64,000 bases of DNA from Apostichopus japonicus (Eukaryota; Echinodermata; Holothuroidea; Aspidochirotida; Stichopodidae), in contig NC_092571.1 in assembly GCF_037975245.1 (NCBI RefSeq), forward strand, positions 10,179,917 to 10,243,916, written 5' to 3'. Position numbers and translations under genes: made by a program. Below are positions 30,105 through 42,625 of the stretch, piece by piece. The notes under the pieces are model-generated. The model worked only from the letters and a program-made list of their open reading frames with translations, was not told the origin of the DNA and did not search any database. Each line of letters opens with the position of its first letter. Position 1 is the first letter of the stretch.

Positions 30105-32160
30105 TAGATACATGGTAAAATTATCAAATACACCATAACGATTCATCCGATCCATTGATGAGGGGTGTTTTTGTTTTTTCTTATGTACAGAGGAAGGTGC
30201 TGGGTATGCGTTCTTTATCTCATGTTTCTGTTGTTTGCTGATATAGACACCTCATTGAGACCCGATACCCAGTTCATTCAGGTCACAATCGATTGCAATA
30301 TGTAATTCGACAACTTGCAAACGATCATCACGTGCCTGAAAATACGGGTCACATTTGTATTGGCCGATGGAGGATGATAACCTTTTCGCGAAGGAGGACG
30401 AATAACTTTGAAAGTTATAGGTCTGCACCCAGATGTTACATATGACATGGAACTTAACTTAATCTGGTGATAACAGTATTCGACCGTCTTAGGGTATAAT
30501 TATAATTTTAAACTGTAATACATACATAGATATGTATCCGAGTATGAATAGATACATACACCCTTACATACATATACACATACATACACACATACATACA
30601 CACATACATACATACATACACACACACATACACATAAATACATTCATATACACCAATAAGGCTAGGGGCAAAGATGGGTCGGTCAACAATTGAGGCAGTT
30701 GGTCTATACTATACGAGGGTATTTTTTTTAAATCAAAATAGACACAAAGACATTAACGGCACCTTCTGTAATGAGACCGCACTCAATTTTCTGCCTTATA
30801 ATAAACCATTGATGTTCAATACCAACTGGATCTCTTTTTATAATGTGGAAGCATACCACGCTATGAGGGTCATGTGATAGAACTTTGGTAGGACTGGCTG
30901 ACTTGCAAGTACAAGCTATAGAAAATTTTGAACAGCTGTGGGGTTTCTGTTGTATAACTAACAAACGACAAAAAAAGATTCAAGAAGTTATGAGTTTAAT
31001 TTCTTTGATATTTTTTATTTTTTTAAATAACAAGGTTTTCTGTAAAAAAAGGAAAGAAATACATAACAATTCACACAGACAATAAAAGGAAAACAAACCT
31101 GAACATTGAAAATATACAGGTGAGGAAGAGTATTAATATTTGTCACCTATCAATGCAGTTGATGATTATACCCATATGGGCACAATAACACAGTCAGTAC
31201 AAACAGTCCATGAATGTACACTATGTATTATCCAGTTCATTTCCAAACAACATCATTTAACCTGTTTGAATGTGACCACCAGAATGGTTAGGAGGATCCA
31301 ATCCACCCTAGTGTTAACTCATTACAATTGTTTGTTTAGGCGCAATATCTACACTATTAAGTCTGTCTCCAGTGGGGGTGAGGGCTACTACCAACCATGA
31401 CTCAATATTTCTTGGGTAATTACTAATTAACTCCATTACAAGACTTGCTTATACAATAACAGGTACATGAAAACCTCTGTTCAAGGACAACTGCCACCGA
31501 AGAACATTACTAAAACATGGTTATTTTAATTAATGGCTGCCACACACATACAGAGTCACCTGTTAGGTTTGTCATTAACCAACTTAAACTCAATAAAAAA
31601 ATATGAATGAAACCATTAAAAAAGGAAAATAGGACACAGAAATGCAGCATTGAGTAGAGTTAGTCAAATTACTGTGTGATGAATCTATTATTTGCACTTC
31701 TTTGCCATCTTTGGGGGGAAAAAAATAATTTTTTTTGTCTGTTATCACGGAAGGCATAATAACCAGCATTGACTAACTTTTGGTTCTCTCAGTGATCAAC
31801 TTAGAATTTTTCTACATAATTACGATTAAGCCTTGGCTGCCACTGACAGTAAGACAGCTCCCTCATTAAAATAAGAAATTTTAAAAAAATATATTAAAAA
31901 AGGCTGCATACATTGATTATCTGCCACACATACAAATGTGAAAGTGTTGCATAATAAACCTGTGTAAAAAGCACACCAACTGTAAATATAGATAATAAAT
32001 ACATTTTCATATGAAAGCATACAAGTAATAAGTCACAAATTTTACCACCATTTTGAATACTTCAAGACCTTTCGTAAGGTTGGCATAGTTTAGCAAATCC
32101 GATACCTGTCTCTGTGAAGGATGGCTAGAATTAATATGTTACCACCATCAACATAATACA
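30105..32160. other. Intergenic, no gene seen
   Basis: Contains an ACATACAC/CATA microsatellite at about 30519-30650 and otherwise AT-rich DNA with A/T runs. Frames near 30728-30964 (minus) and 31140-31400 (plus) have no recognisable features. Confidence 0.45.
30519..30650. repeat. (CATA)n / (CACA)n microsatellite
   Basis: Degenerate tetranucleotide tract. Confidence 0.85.
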
Positions 32161-34317
32161 CTGAAGTCTCTTATATGTCCCATCAATAGTCTAGTCTAGC
32201 CTGAGGTATCTTATACATCAATGGATCACTAGTCTTGCTGGACTACTGAGGTCTCTTATACATTATTGGATCACTAGTCTAGCGGGACTACTGAGGTCTC
32301 TTATACATTATTGGATCACTAGTCTAGCGGGACTACTGAGGTCTCTTATACATCAATGGATCACTAGTCTAGCTGGACTACTGAAGTCTCTTATACATAA
32401 ATATATCACTAGTCTAGCTGGACTACTGAGGTCTTTTATACATCAATATATCACTAGTCTAGCTGGACTACTGAGGTCTCTTATACATCCATATATCACT
32501 AGTCTAGCTGGACTACTGAGGTCTCTTATACATCCATATATCACTAGTCTAGCTGGACTACTGAGGTCTCTTATACATCCATATATCACTAGTCTAGCTG
32601 GACTACTGAAGTCTCTTATACATCCATATATCACTAGTCTAGCTGGACTACTGAGGTCTCTTATACATCCATATATCACTAGTCTAGCTGGACTACTGAG
32701 GTATCTTATACATCCATATATCACTAGTCTAGCTGGACTACTGAGGTCTCTTATACATCCATATATCACTAGTCTAGCTGGACTACTGGGGTCTCTTATA
32801 CATCCATATATCACTAGTCTAGCTGGACTACTGAAGTCTCTTATACATCCATATATCACTAGTCTAGCTGGACTACTGAGGTCTCTTATACATCCATATA
32901 TCACTAGTCTAGCTGGACTACTGAGGTCTCTTATACATCCATATATCACTAGTCTAGCTGGACTACTGGGGTCTCTTATACATCAATATATCACTAGTCT
33001 AGATGGACTACTGAAGTATCTTATACATCCATATATCACTAGTCTAGCTGGACTACTGAAGTATCTTATACATCCATATATCACTAGTCTAGATGGACTA
33101 CTGAAGTATCTTATACATCCATATATCACTAGTCTAGCTGGACTACTGAGGTATCTTATACATCCATATATCACTAGTCTAGCTGGACTACTGGGGTCTC
33201 TTATACATCAATATATCACTAGTCTAGATGGACTACTGAAGTATCTTATACATCCATATATCACTAGTCTAGCTGGACTACTGAGGTCTCTTATACATCC
33301 ATATATCACTAGTCTAGCTGGACTACTGGGGTCTCTTATACATCAATATATCACTAGTCTAGATGGACTACTGAAGTATCTTATACATCCATATATCACT
33401 AGTCTAGCTGGACTACTGAGGTCTCTTATACATCAATATATCACTAGTCTAGCTGGACTACTGGGGTCTCTTATACATCAATATATCACTAGTCTAGATG
33501 GACTACTGAAGTATCTTATACATCCATATATCACTAGTCTAGCTGGACTACTGAGGTCTCTTATACATCCATATATCACTAGTCTAGCTGGACTACTGAG
33601 GTCTCTTATACATCCATATATCACTAGTCTAGCTGGACTACTGAGGTCTCTTATACATCCATATATCACTAGTCTAGCTGGACTACTGGGGTCTCTTATA
33701 CATCAATATATCACTAGTCTAGATGGACTACTGAAGTATCTTATACATCCATATATCACTAGTCTAGCTGGACTACTGAGGTCTCTTATACATCAATATA
33801 TCACTAGTCTAGCTGGACTACTGGGGTCTCTTATACATCAATATATCACTAGTCTAGCTGGACTACTGAGGTATCTTATACATCCATATATCACTAGTCT
33901 AGCTGGACTACTGAGGTATCTTATACATCAATATATCACTAGTCTAGCTGGACTACTGAGGTATCTTATACACCCATATACCACTAGTCTAGCTGGACTA
34001 CTGAAGTATCTTATACATCAATGGATCACTAGTCTAGCTGGACTACTGAAGTATATTATACATCCATATATCGCTAGTCCAGCTGCACTACTGAGGTCTC
34101 TTATACATCCATATATCACTAGTCTAGCTGGACTACTGAGGTCTCTTATACATCCATATATCACTAGTCTAGCTGGACTACTGTGGTCTCTTATACATCC
34201 ATATATCACTAGTCTAGCTGGACTACTGAGGTCTCTTATACATCCATATATCACTTGTCTAGCTGGACTACTGAGGTCTCTTATACATCCATATATCACT
34301 AGTCTAGCTGGACTACA
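32161..34317. repeat. 45-bp satellite array, about 48 units
   Basis: The unit contains TCTTATACATCCATATATC and ACTAGTCTAGCTGGACTACT and is 45 bp, a multiple of three, so minus-strand frames stay open for many units with a 15-residue repeat (IYGCIRDLSSPARLV). Each unit holds a near-palindrome, TAGTCTAGCTGGACTA. Variants at fixed positions (GAGGTCTC, GAAGTATC, GGGGTCTC; CATCC/CATCA; TAGC/TAGA) recur in blocks, with GGGGTCTC units spaced 180, 225, 135, 135, 225 and 135 bp. This is higher-order structure. The open frames have no splice or start context and are not called genes. Confidence 0.95.
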
Positions 34318-35739
34318 GTAGAGTCAAATGGCTAGCAAGCATACATGTTTCTAGGCATGTATGTCTCTTTCAAAGCCATTAATTATACAAGATTATGGCA
34401 GAATAGATGGTTTTGGCAGGATAGAGTCAATCAAAGTCTGAATACTCTCAGTGACTTCACAGATAGTCATAATCAATTGGTTAATGGTTGATGCTTGATT
34501 ACATAAATAATATCACATAATAGATACTAAAAACAAAAGAAAAGAAAATGATAATGGTAATATAAGAACTACCCCAGCAGCACACATAATCCTGGCCCTT
34601 ATATTTACCCTTACATATATTATTATACCACTGGGATGCTGTATGAGTAATATGAATCTCTCTGTTTAGGTTCAACAGATTTACCCAGTTCAGTGTTATT
34701 ATATATATCATACTGCCAAGCTAAGTCCACATTGGCATATAATAGGTTACTTTTATCAAACATTATTCTTATCAGATATATATTATGAAGATCCAGTCAC
34801 AACACCTGTCAAATTATCTATGAACATTTATACTGAAGATATCAATTGTCTGCATCAAAATATCTGAATTAAACAAATGTACAAAAAGATTAAAAATAAA
34901 TTACTTGAAATGGCTTGTTGTTATATGTATAATTAAAAAGCATTAAAAACAAAAGCAACAATAAATAATAAAAAGAAAAAGAAAGTAAGGAGCCAGCCTC
35001 TATTTTAATCGTCTGAAATCAACTCCTTAGCGAGCCAAATCACCTTTAATATAAGGCAAGTAGTTCATGTATCTATACGGCAATTCATAATATTATTATT
35101 ATTAGTTATTAGTTAATAATATCATCACCAGCTTGATTCTCACAGAGCCCTAAGCTACTGCTTCACTACATCATTTTCCTTAACTACACTTTCAATGGCA
35201 AAAGATTAATAATTTACTAAGGATTACACTTCAGGGTGAACTTGACTTCTTTCCAAAATTGTGTTCATATTTTAAGAAGCTCATGAAAGCTTTCAATGTC
35301 TGTCTAACCGCTGGTTCGTATTCCAAGCATATACCACAGGCCATAGATGTGAACATACAATATACGGTAAAAAATATCGTCATTGCAAGTTGTATTTTGA
35401 TGTATTGTAGCCGAGAGTTGATCGTTCTTCTTTTCTAGCGCGTAGCGCACTATGAAAGTCTCTGATTGGCTGCTTGGAAGTTCAAAAACCTATCTGAACT
35501 CCCAGCCTGAGATCGAGGAGAACTATGACCCATCACTTTACGGAACGATGGTTACACATGTTCAGGGTTACCCTTGTACATTGCGGTCACCACAGACCTT
35601 AACTGCTTAACTGTTGACAATTGACAATTCATAATCATAGACGTTAAATATGAATGTAAGAGACTGACTTCGATCAGCTTGCAGCTTTGATAAGCCAATG
35701 AGGCTTCTTCGCGAGTTCCTGCTTGCAGGAGGATCTAAA
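34318..35739. other. Intergenic, no gene seen
   Basis: AT-rich DNA without a supported exon. A GCGCGTAGCGCACTATGAAAG patch near 35440 looks like a repeat scrap. Confidence 0.45.
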
Positions 35740-35858
35740 AATACATACATACATACATACATACATACATACATACATACATACATACATACACACATAC
35801 ACACATACATACATACATACATACATACATACATACATACATACACACATACATACCT
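35740..35858. repeat. (CATA)n microsatellite
   Basis: About 29 CATA units with a few CACA interruptions. It generates Tyr-Ile-His-Thr and Met-Tyr-Val-Cys periodic frames on both strands, which are not genes. Confidence 0.95.
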
Positions 35859-37845
35859 GACTATAGGACATTGTCAAGAATGTAGACAGAGTAACTTATC
35901 AAGTAGGACGTCATGATAATAGTTTGGTTCATTTTCAAAGTTTTGTTGTGATCAAAATAAATTGGTAGTTAATTACTGAGGATCCCCCTCATTAAACTAC
36001 ATACATCATGCACATTAGATTGCTATTAATATATATATTGTGTGCATTGAGATTAGTTTCCACTACTATACTTGTGTCACCCAAGCCATGTAGGAAAGAT
36101 ATAGTCATAACATATGTATCAATTTCATAGTCAAATAGTGTGACTGCTGTATTTTGTCACATACTACAGCGTGCTTTACTGGAGTACCAACTCACTTAAT
36201 TCAGATAGTTAAACTATTCCTCTTAGTACTACAGAGCTTTCTTGGTAAAGATTATTCTTGTTTACTCCCGATTCTCAAAAACCCTGTATTGTTTTTATTT
36301 AATCGAAACAATGAGAGGCAAAACTGTCTTCATGAAAGACATGACTCATACAAACATATCGGCTAAATATTTCTGACAGCTATGCACAGGGAGCTCCTTT
36401 AAACTTGTGGTGCTTAACTGATCACAACATAAATCAGTGGAAAAAGTGATTGAGTGGCAGCAATTAGCAAAGATTATAAAACCCTTCCAGGTATTGCTTA
36501 CAATTCTCTTACCCCATTAAAGGTTGTTCTATTCTACATGTTATAATCCTGTACTAGGCACTTATTACTTCATAGAATACTTGTTGGTGTGACCCAACTT
36601 TAATTACTAGTCACACATCTGCTATGTTCTTCAGATATAGCCTAGATTTGCATGTGAGAAGGAAGTGATGCTATCTTTCCATTCAATCCCATGGCTATGG
36701 TAATACTTGCTTTGCAAAATGAGTATTTCCACTGACTAGTGCACTAAGAGTATTTACAAGTCTTTGCATAATCAGTTAGCTCTCAAATTGTTATTGATTC
36801 CTCTCTAAGGCACTAAGGGTTGACCTAATTTAAATCCTAAAATGCAAACTCAAATTAAATATGAAATCTAAATTTTTAAGAATAATGCATGAAAAAGGTA
36901 ACTTGACTTTGCTCTTTCTTTTTACAAAATACTGAATTTTTAAATACATACAAATCTACTCCATGTCCATCACACATTGTCAAATATTTGTCTGTTTCTC
37001 CCCCACTGGGAGGAGTCTTCCACTCACAACAGCAGTAGATGCACCACCATCATGTTTGATGTGTGCTCAGGGAGGGAAGGCAGCTTTTCTGATTACCTCT
37101 TCAAACACCTTGATGGTGGTTATACTTCACCTCTATAATTACTACCCAGATATGACAACACTAAGGGTACCAAACATTCCTCTGGTTGCCAGAGGAACAT
37201 ATTTACAGAGTGTGAATATCTCTGAGTTAGTAGTCTCAAGTCTTCTTCATATCTTTGCTCTCCTCATCCTCTCTGGCATGACCGACGATACCTCCGGCAC
37301 TAATCAGGATACTAGCGGCCAGAAGTTAAGATACCTCCCTCACTGGCACTAAAAGGATACTCGTGGCAAAAAGTTAAAAATTTCCTGCAAGATCTCCTCG
37401 TAGCCTTTCACTGAGAGAATCTGTCAAAGATAAGGTATATGTACTGGTTAACATCTTGTAGAGAGACTGGATCAATACTATGCATGTTGCTAAAATAAAC
37501 TGCACAACATATCCTTTAGTGAGGCTCACAAGATCATTAACATTATGTCATATTTATTACACTTGAAGTGTATTCTGAATGCACCATTTACCGTACACAA
37601 ATTAACCTTAGCCCTTGTTCTTCAATATAAATAGATTTATGCCTGAATGACTTGGTGAATCTTGAACTATTGGTCATGGTTAATTCTGGGATAAAATCAC
37701 AGAAACACTATGTAGCAAAAATTTTGTTTTTATTGTTTCTTAGTTTCCAATGCATCTCACAATCAATCTCAGCTTTAATACTGTCTAATTCATATTTGTA
37801 ATGCTGCATTAAGTTATTAACCATTCTGACAAGATTCAAATCTGA
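35859..37845. other. Intergenic / 3' flank of the MEGF6-like gene
   Basis: A plus-strand frame of 129 codons at 36963-37352 has no recognisable domain. Around 37290-37365 an imperfect local duplication (AGTATCC..TTAGTGCC) occurs. On the minus strand AATAAA at 37729-37734 is a candidate poly(A) signal for the MEGF6-like gene. Confidence 0.4.
37729..37734 (-). terminator. Candidate poly(A) signal of the MEGF6-like gene
   Basis: AATAAA on the minus strand, about 110 nt past the candidate stop codon at 37846-37848. Confidence 0.3.
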
Positions 37846-37904
37846 TCAACACTGAAATGTTTTTTTCTGGAAAAATGTATTTTTGGACTTGTAGAAATGT
37901 CTTT
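37846..37904 (-). CDS. MEGF6-like gene, candidate terminal coding exon
   Basis: After a 90-bp intron, a strong acceptor (ACATTTTTTTCCTCAG) opens a frame in the correct phase. It adds 19 residues, KRHFYKSKNTFFQKKTFQC, then TGA. The tail is basic and has no membrane span. No supporting homology, so the true 3' end could be elsewhere. Confidence 0.4.
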
Positions 37905-37994
37905 CTGAGGAAAAAAATGTACATGTTTAATAATCTTCTACATCTTGAAGTCGATAACATCACAGGAGAGACGATAAGAAATGATTAAACTCAC

Positions 37995-38123
37995 TTAGTT
38001 GACACCTGGCTCCAAAGTGTCCATTTACACAGAGACAAGACCCTGTTACTGAATCACATGATGCTCCATTTAAACAGTCACAGTTTAGAGAGCAGTCTGG
38101 TCCAAACTTGCCTTCTGGACATT
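37995..38123 (-). CDS. MEGF6-like gene, laminin-EGF repeat 24 (last)
   Basis: 129 nt. Acceptor GATCAG, donor GTGAGTTT. Encodes CPEGKFGPDC...CDSVTGSCLC...GARC with all eight Cys. Confidence 0.85.
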
Positions 38124-38221
38124 CTGATCAAAGATAAGACAATGAGAGGAGAATGAACTTCTGCGGGTCATTATACTTGATACTTTAATGGAGGATTAAC
38201 TTCATCAGACAAAGTGTGGGT

Positions 38222-38812
38222 GGGGCTTAATGAGAAATAGTTTGAAAACGGCTTGTAAACATGATATCTTACCAACCACAACTGAGTCAATGTCATACTG
38301 GGTAGGTAGATGGCCCATGATGTGTAGATGTGCCCTATTGTTTGTAGTTTCCATCTCATGCATATTAATGAGTGGGAGGGGCTTAACAGATTTTTTTTTT
38401 AAATGTCAATATCTCTTCAACTGTATGTTCGATTTAATTCGTTCTTGGCATTGTGATGTAAGTGCATAGTATGCATGTTCTTTGCAACAACAAGTTTTAC
38501 AGCATTAGTATTCATGAGTGGGTGGGTGGGGCTTACTGGGAAATCGTTGAAAACAGCTTGCAAACACGATATCTCATCAAGCACAAGTTAAATCAATGTC
38601 ATCCTTGGTAGATTGATGCCCCATGATGTGTAGATGTGCTCTATTGTTCTTGGTTCCCATCTCTTGAATATTAATGAGTTGGCAAGGCTTACCAGTTTGA
38701 AAATGTCAATATCTGTAGAACCGTATGTCCGATTTAGTTAACATGTAATGGTGATTTAACTACATTGTATGTACATGTTCTTTGCAACAGCAATTTAGGC
38801 CTTTTACAGTAA
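38222..38812. repeat. Direct repeat of about 290 bp in an intron
   Basis: Two diverged copies (about 38222-38510 and 38526-38812) share phrases such as CCCATGATGTGTAGATGTGC, ATATTAATGAGT and CATGTTCTTTGCAACA. A related piece lies inverted near 48580-48620. Confidence 0.75.
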
Positions 38813-38981
38813 GCCCCACTCACTCATCATGATAGCCGCACCACAAATGGTAGGGATCATGAATGGACCCTGACCAATCACATATTTGTGATTGATCTTG
38901 AGATACACGCATTTGCACATACACACACACATATGCAAACATTGGAATGAAAAAGGTGACCAAAATGAAATATAGCCTAAC

Positions 38982-39110
38982 CTGTTTGGCATGTCTCTCC
39001 AGTTAAACCTGGGGGACATTCACACACACCCGTAGCTGGGTTGCACTGCGTCATATTAGCACAGTCACATAGTTGAAAACAGTTGGATCCAAAAAATCCA
39101 GTAGGACATG
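38982..39110 (-). CDS. MEGF6-like gene, laminin-EGF repeat 23
   Basis: 129 nt. Encodes CPTGFFGSNC...CDCANMTQCNPATGVC.C...GETC; eight Cys. NMT is a possible glycosylation site. Confidence 0.87.
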
Positions 39111-39472
39111 CTGTGGAAGAAAAGACAACATAAAAGAAAAATTATAACAAATTGTGAAACCTGTATGCAATCAGGCCACCCTGCTATTCCCTAATTCTAT
39201 TCAACAGCTTTGTAATAAAGAAATGAAAAATGAGGAAACATTGCCATGACAGGACTGACAGGTCGAGATATGAATCATATCATATCTTGCTTTATTCCTC
39301 ATCAAGTAACTACCTCTAAAAGTTCAGACTATTGTTAATATTACAGGCAACAATATAACATACATACATATGTCTGACACAGATATGACATTTGACTATC
39401 ATGAAGCATGCATTACAGTCGTTCATCTAAAACATTCCAAAGAGAGAAAAGGATGGAAATTGTGAAACTTAC

Positions 39473-39601
39473 TCTGTTTGCACTCTGGTCCCGTCCTCCC
39501 AGCTGGACATCTACACTGACCCGTGACAGGGTCACACTGTGCGTCTCTGTGGCAGTCACACTTCTCTGCACAGTAAGGACCGTATGACCCTTGAGGGCAA
39601 G
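39473..39601 (-). CDS. MEGF6-like gene, laminin-EGF repeat 22
   Basis: 129 nt. CPQGSYGPYC...CDCHRDAQCDPVTGQCRC...GPEC; eight Cys. Donor AGA|GTAAGTTT. Confidence 0.9.
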
Positions 39602-39699
39602 CTATTATCGGTATAAATAGATTCAAATTAGTGAGAGTTTGAAGTGATCCAGTATAAAGAAACAAATATTAAATAACATTTCTAACCCATCAGCAATAA

Positions 39700-40220
39700 T
39701 GCATCACTGTATTATATATGCTTTCTGCATCACGGTCAGTCCTCAAAGCTAATCTGCATCATTACAACACAATATCAATGTATACTCTAAACATTCCATA
39801 TTCAAGAACTAGACTTAGACAGTCCGAGATTCGTTCAAGTGGTGTTACTCTCTGGAATTCACTCTCATCTAATCTCACTGAATTGGATACTACTTTATAT
39901 ACTTTTAATAATAGGTTGAGAGAAAATTGATGTCGACTTCATATTACAGTATATGCATATTTAGACCGTTCTTAAATGTTGCTGTTATTCTTTTGTAATT
40001 AGCACATTGCTAATTATTTTCTTTATTTCTTTTCCTTTCTTTATAGTAAGTGGTCAGACTCAAAAAGCTCTGCTTATTCTGACTCCTCTACCCATCATAT
40101 GTATATATATATACTGATTATTGCATATCATTTATAATATATAAGTATATTAATTTACTACTAATCATGTTATAAAATATAAATTAATGACGATGGTACA
40201 AATAAACTTGAAACTTAAAA
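39700..40220 (+). mobile_element. LINE retrotransposon 3' end
   Basis: A plus-strand frame (to 39930) reads RTRLRQSEIRSSGVTLWNSL then SSNL...TFNNRLREN, the typical C-terminus of non-LTR retrotransposon reverse-transcriptase proteins. It is followed by a 3' tail ending AATAAACTTGAAACTTAAAA near 40220. It is 5'-truncated, lies antisense to the MEGF6-like gene inside an intron, and is dead. Confidence 0.7.
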
Positions 40221-40411
40221 CTAACATAGGCAATCCAATCATAGCTCGAATAGTCTTACTTTAGGTTTTCATCGGAAATGAAGATGAGAAAGTTGACAAT
40301 ATGGATATTTCAAATTTGCTCTGCTGCATGAGTAATGCTAACATGAGATCAGAAACAGGCTTATATTTGTTCAAAGGAAGAAGGAAGGAAGGAAAAAGAG
40401 ACTATACATAC

Positions 40412-40540
40412 TAAATTGACAGTTGTGTCCGTAATATCCATCACTACATTCACAGCATCCAGTATATCTGTCACAACGGCCTCCATTTAGACACTGACAG
40501 GAGAGCTCACAGTTCGGTCCATACTGATCAGAGGAACATT
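40412..40540 (-). CDS. MEGF6-like gene, laminin-EGF repeat 21 (nine Cys)
   Basis: 129 nt. CSSDQYGPNC...CQCLNGGRCDRYTGCCEC...GHNC. TGCCEC in place of TGxCxC adds a ninth cysteine, leaving one unpaired within the repeat. Splice sites are normal. Confidence 0.87.
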
Positions 40541-41059
40541 CTATTTATCAAGAAAGTAAAATAATAAATATAATCAAAATCATGGCAAATCTGATCAATA
40601 ATTACCCACCACAAAGAAATTGACTGTGTATGAACTTGAAGACATATTAGTTGTAAAACTGTTAACATTTTCTTGAGCACAGCATATTACGTGTTTCAAT
40701 TGTGATAAAGAAAAGAGGTATTTAAGGTACCTGAATCCTTTTGAAGGCATGCAAAAACATTGTGTCATTTAATTGCAACAAATGAATCATAAAACTATGG
40801 TTTTGTTACATTGTAGGCTTGTGTCTCTCTGAACAAGACATGTAACCTGCCAAACTAACCAAGGTATCTCCATGGTAATCATCATAAGGCTAATCTCAAT
40901 GTTATTTAACTGTTTAATCCAATATAGAAAAGTATGTATTTCTCTGTTAAATTATGACTTCTCTTGCAACCATATTTTAATGACTTTTGAATAAACAATC
41001 TATTGATTTCCAGGTAATTTGAGGTACTATCGATAATAAGATCAGAATGGACAACCCAC

Positions 41060-41188
41060 CTTGGTCACACATGTTGCCCATCCATCCCATGGGACACTGG
41101 CATCGTCCAGTCACTGGATCCAATATACCTCCATTCAAGCAGTCTTTCACACTTTGACAGTATTCACCAAATCTTCCTTCTTGGCATC
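41060..41188 (-). CDS. MEGF6-like gene, laminin-EGF repeat 20 (six Cys)
   Basis: 129 nt with good splice sites (TTTACAG / GTGGGTTG). CQEGRFGEYCQSVKDCLNGG then ILDPVTGRCQC. Cys3 is Lys and Cys5 is Leu compared with its neighbours, so only six cysteines remain. Confidence 0.85.
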
Positions 41189-41399
41189 CTGTAAATGAAA
41201 GATATAACTGATAGTTAGATGACCTACTCACTGACAGCATTTCAAGAAAGGAAAGGATCCCAGTCCGATACTGAAAAATTTCTGAAAAGACTCTATGCCT
41301 ATGATCCCAAATTGCAAACTTACAACTCATTGACCCAATAACAGCTGTAACAAAGTTAATAATCCCTACATCAGATGTACTGTATGCAGCATTAAGTCA

Positions 41400-41670
41400 A
41401 AACATACTTAGGTCTTATTGCAGTTGTTTGCAACTCATAGGCCCACAACCCAAGGGTTTCCAAGGGTTTTCATGAGCCATGACCCGGTTTATTTCCATGC
41501 ATCAGAATGCACGAAAGCTAGATAGCTTGGACTATTGATGTCGGCAAGTTCCAAAAAGTGTGAAAGTGTTTTCCACCATTGACAAAAATCCTACCAACCA
41601 CCTAAATTTGTTTGCAACGCACTTTTGAGTCATGTGTCATAGTTTGCTGACCTTTGACCTTTATAGACCT
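41400..41670. repeat. Possible hAT-type scrap in an intron
   Basis: GAGCCATGACCCGGTTTATTT and the closing CATAGTTTGCTGACCTTTG resemble the ends of short hAT-type elements, but complete tips and a target duplication were not found. Confidence 0.25.
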
Positions 41671-41753
41671 ACACCAGTTGTATGCTACAGTAAGACATAC
41701 ATATTAAATTAAGATTTGATGAATGCCACCATATACCATCTGTATGTTCATAC

Positions 41754-41882
41754 CTCTTTCACACTTAGGACCAGTGTACCCTGCTGGACATGTACACTCT
41801 CCTGTGATGTTATGGCAAGAACCACCATTTTGACATTCGCATCTCTCGGCACAGTTTCGTCCATAGGTTCCCTCTGGACAAG
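41754..41882 (-). CDS. MEGF6-like gene, laminin-EGF repeat 19
   Basis: 129 nt. [10 protein letters not shown]...[18 protein letters not shown]...GPKC, a textbook repeat. NIT is a possible glycosylation site. Confidence 0.9.
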
Positions 41883-42496
41883 CTGTACCAAAAAAAAAGA
41901 ACAGCAATTGAGGACAAAATGTTCAAATTAACAATCATTCATGTCTATAGTCATCCTGTCCCAACTTGCCCCATCCTCATGTTACAATACTCCTCAAAAA
42001 ATAAGAAGCTGCCCATGCTCCTCAAGAAAGATAAGGCTGCAACGCTCTGTACCTTTTGTTGTCGGGGCTGAGGTTACCTTTAAGTTATTCCATCAAAAGT
42101 TTCCAACTACAGTTCAATTACATTAAATTATTAATTCTAGCCTATGAGCATGTAAAAGAAACATCTCATATATGTTGATAAAAACTAGCACATCTGACAA
42201 TCTCTTTTTAAATATGATTTAATTTAAATGGTGGATTTGTATTAATTGTTCTTTGAATCACATTGTACAAAATTAAGAGGAGACACCATCATTTATCTTT
42301 CCAAAGTTCTATTATACCATTGTGCATCAGGTTTTGTACATATGATGGTGGCTCAGATTGGGGGGGGGGGTTGCATAAAAGTCTGCACAGGGGAAGGGCA
42401 TACATTCTTCTTCCTGACCAAGTATATACGTATTCACTGTCAAAACTCCCTTTAGATGAAAGAGCTAGGCACTAACAGTGATGTATGATGACTTAC

Positions 42497-42625
42497 ATAA
42501 TTCACAAAGGCTTCCAATATAGCCATCTGTGCAGGAACAGGAACCATCATTATGATTACAAGTACCCCCATTCTCACATTGGCATTCTTGAAGGCAGTTA
42601 GGTCCATAAGACCCTTCGTGACAAT
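42497..42625 (-). CDS. MEGF6-like gene, laminin-EGF repeat 18
   Basis: 129 nt. CHEGSYGPNC...CQCENGGTCNHNDGSCSC...GSLC; eight Cys. Starts with an Asp/Asn rather than the usual Ala or Glu before Cys1. Confidence 0.88.

Noticed and set aside
32443-34299. Long minus-strand frames in the 45-bp satellite
   Set aside because: They arise because the unit is 45 bp and lacks stops in one frame; no start, splice or signal context and the peptide is a pure 15-residue repeat.
35607-35916. Frames of Met-Tyr-Val-Cys or Tyr-Ile-His-Thr repeats
   Set aside because: Translation of the (CATA)n microsatellite on either strand.
36963-37352. 129-codon plus-strand frame
   Set aside because: No signal peptide, domain or codon pattern; lies in the 3' flank of the MEGF6-like gene and contains a local duplication.
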